DNA from: Enoplosus armatus
Lineage: Eukaryota > Chordata > Actinopteri > Centrarchiformes > Enoplosidae
Direction: 5' to 3'
NCBI RefSeq assembly: GCF_043641665.1
Contig: NC_092183.1
Coordinates: 5,481,501 to 5,545,500, forward strand
Length of the DNA: 64,000 bases
In this document: positions 32,201 through 43,932 of the stretch, piece after piece
Layout of the letters: the number at the start of each line of letters is the position of its first letter
How positions within the stretch are numbered: position 1 is the stretch's first letter
The notes under the pieces: generated by a model
The model's database searches: none
Told to the model about the DNA's origin: nothing
What the model saw: the letters and a program-made list of their open reading frames with translations, nothing else
Position numbers and translations under genes: made by a program

Positions 32201-35200
32201 GTCTGACAGGCACTCCAGCGATCTGTCAAGATAGCAACAACAACATTAGTCAGTTCCTTCTAACTGAAAGAAGATATAAGGAAACAGAGGCAAGTCCTGG
32301 CTTGATGTTGAGAGCCAGAGTCTTACAATGCTAAGATTCAGTTGCGTAGGCCATTGAAACTTAATATATGCCCGATTTTACAGTTTCGATTTGATTAATG
32401 TAGGCTTTTGAAGGCTGGTACTGACATTTTTGTAACAAAGCTGCCAATAACCAATAAATTGTGCCAGTATTCACATTCTATTAACACTTCCATTTCCATG
32501 CCAGAAGATTACCAATAACTGATAATTGAATTTTTGGCAGTGTAACACAGAAAGCACTTGAAACAGAATTTAAAACGTGGCACAGTTAACACCAGACAAC
32601 GGAGTTACTTACCCCAGCTATTCAATTATTTTCATTATAGATAAATCTATTTTTTTTTACATTTAATTCAATTAAATTAAACATTTAGTATAAAAGATGT
32701 CAGAAACCTGTGAAAAATGGCCATCACAAGTTCCCAAAACCAAAAGTTGGCATCTTCTAGTAACATGTTTTATCCAACCAATGGTCCACAGCCCAAAAAC
32801 ATTCAATTTACAATGATGTAAAACAGAGCAAATCCTCACATTTTTCCTCGATAAATGGCTAAAATGATTATTTGATTAAACATAGTTGATAATTAATTTT
32901 CTGTCGATTGACTAATCAATTAATCGAATTGTTTCCGTGCTGCTATTTTTGAATAAAAAATAACACAAAGAAAAGTGGCCTAAGGGACTAAAATTGTATA
33001 GTCTTCCACACATTTTATTTAGTCAGTGCCAAATAGATTCCATTGCAGTTAAATCCAGATTTCTACAATAAAAGTTCCAGCCAAATAATGGCACATAATG
33101 TTAAAAGAAGATAACTCCCTTTAGTTTCCTGGCTTTGAATCCTGTTGACGTCAGTGATGTTCAGCATGCTTAGTGTTCAGTCATCTGTTTGGTTACATGA
33201 GCTCCCCAGTTCCCTGTGATGAGGGGGGGGGGGGGGGGGATAGGTCAACTGTGGTGTGATGCTACAACTGCCCTCTCTGGAGGGTCAGCAGGCTGACAGC
33301 AGGACAGTTCAGCATTTACTGTATAGGGTCACTAAACACAGTGTCAGCCTCTGGCATGCTATTGCCACAAGGCCAAAATGTTCAAAGAAAGTTCCTAACT
33401 TTAACTCCAAAATGCCAGACATTTGCTGTAATTCTAATAAAACTTTTTAATGTTGCACAAATACAGGGCAAATTAACTTATTTTTGATCCTTTTGTATTT
33501 CTTCCGATTTAGCTCATATGTATCCGCTGCAGAGAAAGAGAGCATAGGTAAGCTGCCTTGTTTTGTTCTTACTTATGGACACAGTATATGATGTAATTAC
33601 AAGTAATAGGCATGCAAATTTGTTTTCACCCCCAGGTGAGGACCACAGAGAGAAAAATTATAAAGTGCACAAACAGTTTGAGGACAGTCGCGGGGGGGTG
33701 ACTGGAGCCCGCACGTACTTCTACTCCGATGAGGCCAAATGTGACCAGCATATGGAGACCTTCATCAAATGCATCAAAGCATCTGGTAAGTACATAGAAA
33801 TGAAACTACATGAGGAATACAGCTTCACAATATGTCTGTTGTGGCACGTTATGTGAAAGTTGTAACTGGCTCATATACTTAAATATTTGCTACAAACTAC
33901 TGAAAATATTGTCATCCCTCAACCAATGGGCATGTGGTCCGGTTCCACTCCATTTATTACATGCCGCTCAGGCTTTAAAGACGCATTTGCCACCATGTCA
34001 ATGTCTTTACATCATTTGATTTATTTTAAAACTAAGTGTGTTTATCCTCTAGGTGGGAGTTCAATGGACGGTTTTTCAGCCATCAAAATGACGGCTCTAG
34101 GACGACCTCAGTTTCTGGTAGGCGCTAAAGGGGCGATTAAAAGGTCAATGCGCTAATTTACCTGATAGTCTTGCGGAAGTGGTGTGGTGGACTGACATCA
34201 CTCTTTTTTTTAAGCTCCAGTTCTCAGAGGTCCTGGTGAAATGGCGGCGATTTTTCACCTTCCTGGCATCACAGCAGGGGAAAGATGGCGTGGAGGCCTT
34301 AGAGCAGAGGCTGGAGCTGAAACAACTGCAGGTGGACCTTTTTCCCCTTCTGTTCTCCTGGTGAACTTTAATTAAAGTGGTACATGTATAACTTCTACCA
34401 GACGTTACATCCAATGTTATAGATGATCCTCGCACTCCTATTTAATACATAATATGAGGATATTGCTCCACTATGTGCCTTGCAGCACTTTAGATCTTTA
34501 TGTCCATCTAGGAATTCCTGACCAAACTGGGTGCAAAAGGTGACTTCTATGGCTGGTTTACTGAAAGGAAAGAGGAATCTTCAGGGTAAGCATGAACACA
34601 GACTACTGAAATAAACAGGAAATATCTGTAGAACAATGTTGGTGTTGCACGCAGGGAAAATATTTCATTATGTTCAAGGCAATTTAGAGGAAAATTGGAC
34701 ATAAAGAATGTGATGAAAATAACAAATTGTGTCCTAATGGATTGCAGTGCCGTGGTTATACTTAGTCACATAGTTAAATCACAAACAAAATACCCACTCT
34801 TCTTCCAACATGCAACAAAATACACATTTTATCATAATATGTTTCTTTATGCATCTTCATAGTTCATTTTACAGTACATGCACAATGATGAACATTACAG
34901 TACAGTATTTATGTATATGCCCAGTATTTTCTTTAACAACTGATTGTTAAAAATTTGACATTTATTGCCAAAATGTTTTTGCAGAATTCAAATTTTGCTG
35001 CATAATATACAACGACAACACAGATGGAATTCAGTTTTTAAACCACACCATCTTATTGGAAAAGTTAAAAAAGTTTTTTTATGGAATAAAAAATATAAAA
35101 TCTGTTAAAAAAAAAATAGTTTAGACTCACCAATATGCTATTGCCATAATACTGTACCTTTCTATCCTCTGCCTTGACAGAACCATCGACATGCTCGACT

Positions 35201-38200
35201 GGAACAGCCTAATAGATGACAGAACAAAGATATCCGACCTGCTGGTTGTCCCAAATGTCGAGGTCAGTAACATAAAACACTGAAAGAGAGAGAAGTTTAC
35301 AGTAAATAAATGCAGTTAAAAGAATGTCCCAGAATCTTTAAATATAATTCAAGACCCAAACTCACTGGAGAAAAGAATTGAGTTGCTATTTGCAGCACCT
35401 GCTTTGAACTGAAGCAATTCAGTGAAATGCACTACAGCTGTCTACGGCTGTCATGTATTGGTGTTGTATCTAAGTTTATTAATTAATTAAATTTATTCCC
35501 TCTTATGTGAGCAAGCTTGTGACACATTCATGACAAAGACATATCAGAAGAATCTCGCTGGAACTAAAATAAAAAGTTGAAGAAAATTGGATTTCATTTA
35601 AAACATTTTACTGAGTGATAGCTGTCAAGTTTCTATCAAGTGTTTTGTCCTTATAGTTTTTCCATTTTTTGTAATTAAATTGCTAAATTTGAGGTCCTTC
35701 TGCCAGAACCACACCTTGAATACAATGAGGTCAGCGATGTCTCAATTGCAGTTCTAGAAACGTCACAGCTCTTTATTACTTTTATCAGCCCCCAAACTTG
35801 TCATTTTAGAAGTTTTTAAGGGTTACACCCAATTTGGAGTACATTTAAAGTGAACTGTCTCTGTTTTAAAACTGGAATAACTGAGATTTCGAGTGTGGCT
35901 CCGAGCTAAGGAAAGTTCTGGGTTAATTGCATGTCTACAAAATATGGGCAAGTTACCATCGACGTATCTGTTGACCTTGGACTAAAGACAGCTGAAGGGT
36001 GGATGAAGCAAGAAGCACTAATAGGTGTCATGCTGTGCGATATTTGGTTCATTAGCATCTCATGGTACACACTCTCCTGGGCTGTTTGCCCAGCTAGGTG
36101 AGCTGGAGCCTCTGCTGCAGACATTCACAGTCGAGGAAGAGATGCAAATGAAGAGGATGTTACAGCGCATGGACGTCTTAGTCAAGGTAAAATCACTGTA
36201 TACAAATATACACACACTTAGTATTTGCTGTTGCTCTGCAAGGAGGAAGCAGTAGTTTAACCAAATGTGGCATGTCTATCAACACGGTGGCATGTTTATT
36301 GGTTAAACATCTGACTACAGATAGAAATTAGCTTGTAGCTAAAAATACAATACATCTCTTCTCTTTGTGTGAGATTAATGTGTTTTGTACACAGTCGCTG
36401 ACAAATAAATGTAATGCCACAGCAGTGTAGTGATAATTCACAGCAAGCCGTGCTTTCTTGGTTGCCATGACATTTTTATTTGTGTAGCACCTTTCTATCT
36501 TGTTTTTAATGCTTATACAGTACACTTGCTAATATGAATCAATCTTTTTCAGTCAGTACAAATGTGTTTCTAGCTATTGTGTAAAAGCCATATTATACTA
36601 AAGTTCCTATTTTAATATGACCGCGGCCACCGCAGGGCCGCTAATCACTGTAAGCATAAGCACAGTAACAAATTCAGGGTATTATTTGTATTCAAAATCA
36701 CAAAGTCATGTATGTGTAGACAGACACAGTAATCACATTAATTTAGTTAAAGAAAGATTTGTCAGTTAAACTATAATAATTAAACAATTAAACTATAACA
36801 TAATAAACACTGTTAGGTGATATTATACACAATGAATTCGATCTTTTTTTTTTGCCAGCATGCCAATGAGAATGGTGTTCGCTTGATGGTGGATGCAGAG
36901 CAAACGTACTTGCAGCCGGCTATCAGTAGACTGACATTAGAGATGCAGAGGATCTACAACAGAGAAAAGCCTGTCATCTTCAACACCTACCAATGCTACC
37001 TCAAGGTCAGAATCCACAATTGGCAAAAAAGACCAGAGATCAAAAGTATAAATTATGTATATGCACACAAAGCATGCTGACACAGCAGTTGTAACAGTCT
37101 TAACATACGGCGACAAAGCCAAGAAGAGGATATTGTTGGAGGGAGTTTTGGTGCTTTATCTTTAAAATACACCATTAAAAATGTGAAGCTGTTTAAGTCA
37201 CAGTAGAGTTTCAGTCATGTAATAAACATCCTTTGTATTGTTTTATCAAAAGTACAAAGGCTTACCATATTGTCACCTAAAACATGCAGTATTGTGAAAT
37301 AAACCCACTTCATCACAATTAGTGGCTGTTTGTAATAATACACCACTGCTTTGCTGCTGACGTTGCTGATACCAGAATTCTTCCAAAGGTGTGGCGTTGT
37401 TTTTTTGATTTTGTCATTTATATAGAAACACATAATTGATCTCAGCCTAATCCTATTTTTACTGATTGTTAAAGTGATACGGAGACGTACCAATGTTTGT
37501 TCCTCGGGCTTTCTCTCCATCATTTCTTAATTTTTGCTTGCAGGCAGTCAATGAAGGCAAAAAATGGAGTCTGGTTGGTTGTGCTAGGTGGCGTAGGCTA
37601 GGTCAGGTAGAATAGGTAGGCTGATACATGATGTAAGGATAATGTAACTGCAAGCTGCTGAAACACATCATTTGGCTCTGTGATCGTTGACTAGTTAGAT
37701 CTAAAGTAGTAAGTAAAAATGGGTAATGTGATACTCTATATATTAATATTCAAAAAGATTGCAAGTTTTATATCTAAGCTTGAAGGACTTGATTTTGATT
37801 CATCTTTGCAGAGAGCAAATCATCCTCTTTTTTGCTATGCAGGAGGCCTTTGACAACGTAACTATGGACGTAGAATTGTCTCAACGTGAGGGCTGGCATT
37901 TCGCTGCCAAGCTGGTGCGTGGGGCCTACATGTATCAGGAGCGAGAGAGGGCCAACGAGATTGGTTATGAGGACCCTATTAACCCTGATTATGAGTCTAC
38001 CAATAGAATGTACCACAGGTAAGAGCCAAGGCTTGTTTTTTTTGTTTATTAACTGTTGACTGTTCAAATCTGTACCTGCAAAGTTTGATCTTTTTTTTTA
38101 GCCAAGCCCAGTTCTCATCTCTTCATATCCACACAGAATGATTTTCCCATGTGGTTCACAGATTTAAACTGGCCACCTTCTTGGCACAAATTGGCTATGA

Positions 38201-40322
38201 TGGACAACATGGGGGTTTCATTTTTAGGGAACTGGTCCTCCAATTGGAGTTTCTGGGTTTAACATCATGTGTCAGCAAGCTTCCACCCTTGTGCAAGTTA
38301 CAGAATACTATTCGGCTCCAGGGGTGCTGTGTGTGTCACAATTTTCTGACATTCCTGGATTAAGGCAAGCTCAAAGAAATCACCCTGCGGAGATCAATAT
38401 GTTTTGCACAAAAAGACAAAGGGCCACCCTTAAGCATTTGATTAGATTTTCGAGTTAAACATCAACATAGGACACAAAGTGATGGGCTACAGCACAGCAT
38501 GAGGCGGGATTCAAAGTATGCAGATGATGGTAAAGTGCATGCATATTAACACAGCTGCAGCAGCAGGAAAGCAGAATATAGAGGTCCTCCCTGAATGGAT
38601 TGGTTCAGATTTCTGGCAAATGGGTTCAGTGTTTAAGGACATTTTGCCCGTTTGGTTGTGAAAAGATAGTCCTGCACCCACAATAAATCTTACACGCTAA
38701 TGAGAAAGATTTGTTTAGATGAGTTATGAAACAATGTAAGCCACAGAATGCATACAATATACTACACATTATATGTTTTAATATTTTATAGTGGATTGCT
38801 TAGTAGAAAACGATTGCGGTAATTCCCATTTCACAGACTAAAGTTCAAAGTTGTGTGAGAAATGGGAATGGGTTGAATTGCCTTCCCTTTGTGCGTTTGT
38901 ATGTAAGGTGTCTGGACTATGTGCTGGATGAGATTGCACTCCATAGGAATGCCAACGTAATGGTGGCTTCCCACAACGAGGACACAGTGAAACACACCTT
39001 GAGGAGGTACGCTTTCAATTCTATCCAAACATGCTGTTGAAAACACACTTGGTATTGATTTGTTTCTACAGCTTTGCATCTGTATAAAGCAACAAAAGTA
39101 AGTCTCTCTCTCTCTCTCTCATTCAGAATGAATGAACTGGGTCTCTTACCCAGAGAGAACATGGTGTACTTCGGTCAACTACTGGGCATGTGTGATCAAA
39201 TCAGCTTCCCATTGGGTGAGAAAGACACACACAAACACACTCTCTCGCACACCCAACAATGACTAGGCACCGATCTTTCCCGCCCTACACGAGGATGATT
39301 TGACAGTTTAAGTTCAGCGTCTGCAGGATCTGTATTCGCCACCCTCCCCTATAACTCTCAGCTGTGTCTCTGAAGACCTTTCGGCTACACACACACCCCA
39401 CAGACCACTTGGACTGCAGGAGCTGCACATGTAGAAGTCAGTCTGCTGCCCATAACATGACATATGAACTGAGACACCTCAGTATTGACAAGCTGTCTTA
39501 ACACAGCGCTGCTGCTGGCTCCCACCACTTTGTTTGTCAGTCAAAGACAGACACAGCGGCGGCAGGCAGTTGTCTGTCAACGTGGGGCTCAAGTTGAAAT
39601 GGTCTTAATGTATTTTTTTTTTAAAAGATGCCATATTCAGTTGTCATGATTTTGTTATAGATATGCTGTGGCTCAGGACGTTCTCTTTTCATGACTTTAT
39701 TGTAGCATGTTTTGATGTTTTGCTAGTAATTGTGGATTAGTAAAAAGGACATTTATTTCAATGAATAGGAAAAGTAAGCCCTGGCAAAAACAGTCACAGT
39801 GTGTGAGCCTGACTGGCAGACAAACAGCAGCTCTTCTAATTCCTGCATGATTAGAAGGATTGTAGCAATCATTCACTGAGGGAAGCCAATCCAGATGACG
39901 TCCAGTTGTGATGTGTTCTCTGGAGCGTGTCCAAAATAACTTGAAATGTTGTAACAACTGAAACTGTAACTAGTCAATCAAAAATCACATTTTAAAAATG
40001 TCCTTTGATGATATTTGTACAGAAATGGAGGAATATTCTAATTTATCTGCATTTATCATCTTCATCCATACCATGCTACAAAAAACCCCTTTTTCTTTTG
40101 TTTTCTCCCATCCCATCCACTTCAACCCCAGGCCAGGCAGGATTCCCCGTCTATAAGTACGTCCCATATGGGCCGGTGAATGAGGTGATGCCCTACCTGT
40201 CTCGGAGAGCCCAGGAGAACAGAGGCTTCATGAAGGGTGTCCAGAAGGAGAGGGAGCTGATGTGGCAGGAGCTGAAACGCAGACTCGCCTCTGGGGAGCT
40301 TCTCTACAGACCGGTGTACTGA
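28877..40322 (+). CDS. prodh: prodh, proline dehydrogenase 1, mitochondrial (whole spliced CDS, 14 coding exons)
   Basis: The exons are 28877-29248, 30794-31002, 33513-33547, 33636-33785, 34053-34117, 34215-34331, 34512-34585, 35181-35262, 36094-36186, 36859-37005, 37843-38018, 38908-39006, 39127-39215 and 40132-40322. They total 1899 nt and encode 632 residues (human about 600). The enzyme oxidises L-proline to pyrroline-5-carboxylate with FAD and passes electrons to the respiratory chain (family knowledge). The Arg-rich N-terminus fits a mitochondrial targeting peptide. The catalytic barrel shows LMVDAEQTY (408-416), KLVRGAY (471-477), VASHNED (526-532), [17 protein letters not shown] and, near the C-terminus, YKYVPYGPV and [11 protein letters not shown] (591-601). 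The paired Arg of the last motif bind substrate carboxylate in related enzymes. LVRGAY and GMCDQ fit PRODH; I did not test against the PRODH2 paralogue by alignment. Confidence 0.95.
29249..30793 (+). other. prodh intron 1
   Basis: It contains a family A repeat at its 5' side and no further exon. Confidence 0.88.
29470..29955 (-). repeat. family A repeat, copy 3 (prodh intron 1)
   Basis: This is the best-kept copy. It begins near GGAAGAAGTACACGGACC, includes AATGGCCCATTTCAGAATAA and CAAGTACTTCAAAATTGTAT, and ends AGTCACTTTCCACCACTGTG. Its orientation is opposite to the copy at 2291-2675. Confidence 0.75.
30794..31002 (+). CDS. prodh: prodh coding exon 2
   Basis: It encodes [20 protein letters not shown], then [38 protein letters not shown] and further. 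The reading frame forces the donor to be GA|GTACGA, because the phase must give 2 nt to join exon 3. This donor is a weak match to consensus. Failure to splice reads into SYHTFQ and a stop. Confidence 0.88.
32600..32950. repeat. family C repeat, copy 2 (prodh intron 2)
   Basis: It shows AAAGATGTCAGAAACCTGTG, CATTCAATTTACAATGATGT, CTCGATAAATGGCTAAAATG and GACTAATCAATTAATCGAAT in the same order as at 17440-17750. Confidence 0.65.
33223..33239. repeat. poly(G) run
   Basis: 17 consecutive G bases in prodh intron 2. Confidence 0.95.
33513..33547 (+). CDS. prodh: prodh coding exon 3 (35-bp microexon)
   Basis: It encodes [11 protein letters not shown] with split codons at both ends. It corresponds to the SCTSAAERDG segment of human PRODH. 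The acceptor is TTTAG and the donor GTAAGC. Confidence 0.85.
33636..33785 (+). CDS. prodh: prodh coding exon 4
   Basis: It encodes [20 protein letters not shown], then [20 protein letters not shown] and [26 protein letters not shown] is conserved in animal PRODH. The acceptor is CCCCAG and the donor GTAAGT. Confidence 0.95.
34053..34117 (+). CDS. prodh: prodh coding exon 5
   Basis: It encodes [21 protein letters not shown]. The [11 protein letters not shown] motif is conserved in proline dehydrogenases at the start of the barrel. The donor is GTAGGC. Confidence 0.94.
34215..34331 (+). CDS. prodh: prodh coding exon 6
   Basis: It encodes [20 protein letters not shown], then [31 protein letters not shown] matches the animal PRODH helical insert. 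Both ends are in phase 0. The donor is GTGGAC, weaker than consensus. Confidence 0.9.
34512..34585 (+). CDS. prodh: prodh coding exon 7
   Basis: It encodes [20 protein letters not shown] and EESSG. It continues the variable helical region before the barrel strands. The acceptor is ATCTAG and the donor GTAAGC. Confidence 0.87.
34586..35180 (+). other. prodh intron 7
   Basis: AT-rich 595-bp intron. Nothing else was seen. Confidence 0.85.
35181..35262 (+). CDS. prodh: prodh coding exon 8
   Basis: It encodes [20 protein letters not shown] and LVVPNVE. The acceptor is TTGACAG and the donor GTCAGT. LDWN and LVVPN align in spirit with the human LVVPN region. Confidence 0.9.
35263..36093 (+). other. 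prodh intron 8
   Basis: 831-bp intron with no recognised element. Confidence 0.85.
36094..36186 (+). CDS. prodh: prodh coding exon 9
   Basis: It encodes [20 protein letters not shown] and [31 protein letters not shown] is near identical to mammalian PRODH. The acceptor after GCCCAG is fixed by phase, since using the next AG gives a stop at once. Confidence 0.95.
36187..36858 (+). other. prodh intron 9
   Basis: 672-bp intron. A short GC-rich inverted repeat GCGGCC-ACCGCAG-GGCCGC lies near 36622-36645 in otherwise AT-rich DNA. Confidence 0.85.
36859..37005 (+). CDS. prodh: prodh coding exon 10: barrel core
   Basis: It encodes [20 protein letters not shown], then [20 protein letters not shown] and [19 protein letters not shown] and FNTYQCYL are hallmark proline dehydrogenase motifs. 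The donor is GTCAGA. Confidence 0.97.
37006..37842 (+). other. prodh intron 10
   Basis: 837-bp intron with no recognised element. Confidence 0.85.
37843..38018 (+). CDS. prodh: prodh coding exon 11: barrel core
   Basis: It encodes [20 protein letters not shown], then [20 protein letters not shown] and [25 protein letters not shown] is the FAD/substrate-site strand. The donor is GTAAGA. Confidence 0.97.
38019..38907 (+). other. prodh intron 11
   Basis: 889-bp intron. It has short frames of no recognisable family. Confidence 0.85.
38908..39006 (+). CDS. prodh: prodh coding exon 12
   Basis: It encodes [20 protein letters not shown] and [23 protein letters not shown] is conserved in animal PRODH. 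The donor is GTACGC. Confidence 0.97.
39103..39120 (+). repeat. (TC)n microsatellite serving as polypyrimidine tract
   Basis: Nine TC units lie immediately before the ATTCAG acceptor of prodh exon 13. Confidence 0.92.
39127..39215 (+). CDS. prodh: prodh coding exon 13
   Basis: It encodes [20 protein letters not shown] and MCDQISFPL. Its acceptor polypyrimidine tract is a pure (TC)n microsatellite at 39103-39120 followed by ATTCAG. The donor is GTGAGA. Confidence 0.97.
39216..40131 (+). other. prodh intron 13
   Basis: 916-bp intron before the terminal exon. No repeat family was recognised. Confidence 0.85.
40132..40322 (+). CDS. prodh: prodh coding exon 14: substrate-binding C-terminus
   Basis: It encodes [20 protein letters not shown], then [20 protein letters not shown] and on to LYRPVY with a TGA at 40320-40322. 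YKYVPYGPV and YLSRRAQEN are the conserved C-terminal barrel motifs. Confidence 0.97.
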
Positions 40323-40811
40323 AAACACAGAAGAAGAGACAAAGAGGAGACGTTGTGTCAACGTGTCGAGTTTTTTTCGTTTTTATCTGCCCTGGTTGAC
40401 GGCTGGTGCTGTGGCTGTCTGTTCTGTCTCTCCCTCTGTACAGCTCTCCCTGGATGTACATCTCCTGTTCTACCCTGTCCTGGAGTTTTCTTGCTGATGG
40501 ACTGTTTCGGCATGTCACTGTCTTTTTTTGTGTTCCCTCTGTAGTTTTTCTCCATTCTGTTCCTCGCTGATGTTCCCACCTTCACCCCCATCCTTTCTTC
40601 TGTGTACTGCCGATGTTCTCTCTATTTCTTTTCCTTATCCGCCTCTGGCTCCATGAGCATCCCTCATTTTGTCTTCCCATTGTCTATAGAGCTCTGGTAT
40701 CCATCAAGTGGGCATCTTTACTGCACCAAAAGGACTCCCTAAAATGTCAACGAGACGAGGGCGGGCGTCTCTTTTTATCACCCTATTTTTCTTGGAGAGG
40801 GACACAACAAT

Positions 40812-40817
40812 AATAAA
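40812..40817 (+). terminator. proximal prodh poly(A) signal AATAAA
   Basis: AATAAA lies 490 bp after the stop within ATAATAAAAATAAC. It may give a shorter transcript form. Confidence 0.4.
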
Positions 40818-41350
40818 AATAACAGGCTTGATTTAAATGGTAGTAAAGGAAACATCAATATTCCCCTCCTATATTATGTTTTCGACTCTGAGACAGCCAC
40901 ACAGTCCCCCGAGGAGGCTCCTCTGTACTGTATGTTTGTGAGCTGTGTTTGAGGCTCTGTTGCTGGTTTGAAAATGATGCCTGTTTATGAATCAATGAGA
41001 AAGTATAAACGGTTCCTCGCAGCACATCCCTCTTCTTCTAAGAGTGCTGTGCTTTTGTTATTGTATTTACTGGAGGAAGCTATATTCTTGGTCACTGAGG
41101 TGTTGCAAGAGAACATACAGCGTTCAGTATTCAGTGAGTGAATCTCCTCAATACAGGCAGGTTGTTTCTTTTTCATGGCACAAGATAATATGCAATAGAA
41201 TAATAAGTTAGAGGGTTGCCTTTTGCTCTTACTGGGTTTTGATGGATTAACACTGTGCAATTTCTATCTTTGACAATGTAAATATGTTTGAAGCAGGTAA
41301 TTCCATTTGTTGTTTTCTTTCACTTTATGGACCTGTGAAATTGCTCAATT

Positions 41351-41356
41351 AATAAA
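41351..41356 (+). terminator. distal prodh poly(A) signal AATAAA
   Basis: AATAAA in TTAATAAATACTCACTG lies about 1.03 kb after the stop. It is a good candidate for the main 3' end. Confidence 0.5.
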
Positions 41357-41375
41357 TACTCACTGTATGAAAAGC

Positions 41376-43284
41376 AAATGTCTACTTCAAAATTCTGTTA
41401 AAAGGAGGACTGGATGTTATTGAATGCAATATTGTAGCTGTGAGCTATTTGTACAGCTCGGGTTGTTTTGCATTTTAATTCTGTGACATCTTCCACTTGG
41501 TTATTGATACACAATTAGTATTTGAGTCAGAGGGTAACCAAGCTTCATGATAATTATGGCCTTGTCATTTTATGAGAGCAGCCAGTGCTCTGTAGACCAT
41601 CATTTAATTACCCATGATGCTACGCTCAATACAGATCACAGAAATTGGATGCATTAATCATTACTCAGAAGAAACTTTAGTGGCTGTTAAGTTTTACTGA
41701 GGCAAAGCGCCACAGAGCTGTCACTGCTGCAGTATTCTATTGGTTTAATTAAGAATCAAGTCTACTTTTGATGTAAGATGTGCCTTTGGGTATACATTTG
41801 CCAACAAATCCCATCTCACTGGGCGCTGGAGTTTTCCTGGTTAGCTTCAGTTGCAAAGATGATTTAGAGGACACATTATAGTGTGAAAAATTCAACACAA
41901 GTTCCAAGTCAGTAAAAAACCAGCATGGGCTCAGCATATTCTTTGGGACTTATCAACACTTCTCCCTACATTAAAGCACACAGGCATGTAATAGAGTCAG
42001 CCGGGGCTAATTTACTTTACGTAATGACTGTTGACTTTGTGTTATGCAAGACGTGAAGGATGGCATACGTAACTGATTTCTTTGGGCTCCTCGGCCTTTG
42101 GTTCCACACGGTCTGACGTCCTCGATTGTTTGTTTGGCTGTGCCCTTGGCTCTGTGGTTTCAATGGGACCACACGGCGTTCCGGTGCGTTTCAAAGCACA
42201 GCTACATATGCTGTGACAGGCTCTGATTTGAAAACATACTGAGCATTGTTTTTCAGGTTTAGAAATTTGAAAAGATTTTGTTTCTCTGTGGCACAATGGA
42301 TGGATTGGCTTGCTGCTGCATTCCAGCAGGCATTTCATCTCTAATCAGCGTTTGTGTGCCAATAGATGAACTGACAGTAAGGAGTATGATGGCTTTGAGC
42401 CGCCCAGGAGTATTGTGTATTTTTATCTTTTGACAGCAAACTGAGAGATTACTGGCTCACAGCAGACGAAACAGAAAACTGGGCCCGTGCACATTCAGTT
42501 CAACAGCTGTAGAAATACATGATGTTAAAACTTTATTTCACTTCAGGAGTGCTAAGAAAGGTTAAAGTAATCTATGTGTAATATACAGTAGTAGGTTGAT
42601 TTATAAAAATCATCCTTTTGTTGAAAGTTGAAAGGGAGTTTTCATCCATCAGCAGCCATGTTTACTCTGTAACCCAACCTAAATATTGATGTTCTCACTT
42701 GTTGGAACCACAGATGAATAATCAGCGTGCATCCATCAGTGTACTCCTACATATTTCTGTAGCAATGGTAGTAGTACTCACTCACTGACTGCCTGCTGAC
42801 TGACCTTTTGGCTGCTATTTCACTTCAACCACAACACGGAAATCCAGTTTTGCTGCTTCCTCTGTAATCAACACTTACAAGGAGTGTTCTGCATGACGAC
42901 GGGTTGGCTGAGATGTAATTCAGACAGGAGACCTATTTCCTGACATTGCAACATAATCGTAACATCATTTCAACATGGCCAGTCAGAATGACAAGCACAG
43001 TATAACTCAGTATATTGGCACCAGTGAAAAAGCTGCGAGACATGTTGTCAATATTTTATAACAACATCTGAGGCGAACTTGGCTCAAATGTCTAATGAGG
43101 AGAAAGGCTTGTTAACTTTCTGCAAGACACTGACATTTCCCCAGTAAAATCCCAAGTAATTACCAAAGCACAACTGAGGAACGAACCCGAAATGTGCAAA
43201 GTGCTAATTAATGAATATCCCACAAACAGTTCCTGCATAATTGGAAATACCATAGTCTATATTCTCTTATCTACAAAGAGCTAT
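41376..43284. other. non-coding, no gene seen
   Basis: AT-rich DNA downstream of prodh without exon-like frames. Confidence 0.55.
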
Positions 43285-43440
43285 AAGTAGTTTGACATTT
43301 TCAGGAATATTTAATAATAGTTTCTTGGTGAGAGTTAGATGACATTGATGATTCTCATGTCTGTACAATAAGCTACAGCTAGCAGTCAGTTAGCTTAGCA
43401 AAAGAGATTAGGTATAACCTGTTGAGTAGTGTATTTTAGA
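43285..43440. repeat. teleost interspersed repeat, family D
   Basis: AGTTTGACATTTTCAGGAAT is followed by GAGAGTTAGATGACATTGAT and GCAGTCAGTTAGCTTAGC. I recognise these words, in this order, from a common fish repeat. Confidence 0.55.
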
Positions 43441-43837
43441 GATGCTGGTAGGCAGATTTTGTTACCTAACCAAATCATTTTGATACACAAGTTGTCAGCA
43501 GTAAAATTGAATTTAATGCAGACCAAGCAGGAGCATTCAGTCACTCCATCAAAAGGCTGTTTATGCATTTAAGTCTTTCACATTGTTTGTTCACGTAGAC
43601 TAGTTTCCTTTCACTCTTTTGTTTGTAGAAGGGGTGTTATCTAAATGAGCTTCTGTAGCCTGAAGCTGAAGACGTTTTGACTGTTTTGCACATGAAGAAC
43701 GTGACCTCTGACTGAGGATTAGCTCTTTACTAATGATATTTTAGGCTAGAAAACTTGTAAATGCAATTGATGTGTGAAGATCATCTCATATAACAAAATA
43801 AATGAATATCATAAGCCTCCGGGGGTCTAAGGATTGA

Positions 43838-43932
43838 GGGTGTCGTATGCTGTACAGATTGTAAAGCCCCTTGAAGCAAATTTGTGATTTGTGATATTGG
43901 GCTATATAGATAAAATTGACTTGACTTGACTT
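43838..43932 (+). repeat. LINE-like 3' tail
   Basis: TTGTAAAGCCCCTTGAAGCA, then TTGTGATTTGTGATATTGGG, CTATATAGATAAAATTGAC and a tandem TTGACTTGACTTGACTT end. This resembles a common teleost non-LTR retroelement tail, whose terminal pentamer repeat is typical of such 3' ends. Confidence 0.65.

Larger units (their letters stand above)
31003..33512 (+). other. prodh intron 2
   Basis: A 2.5-kb intron with a T19 run at 31759-31777, a G17 run at 33223-33239 and a family C repeat. No exon is seen. Confidence 0.85.
40323..41375 (+). other. prodh: prodh 3' UTR (extent inferred)
   Basis: About 1 kb follows the stop before the second AATAAA. The distance and the TG-rich sequence after it suit a vertebrate 3' end. 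The exact cleavage site is not visible. Confidence 0.6.

Noticed and set aside
36622..36645. GC-rich inverted repeat in prodh intron 9 as a microRNA-like hairpin
   Set aside because: The stem is only 6 bp, far too short for a pre-miRNA.
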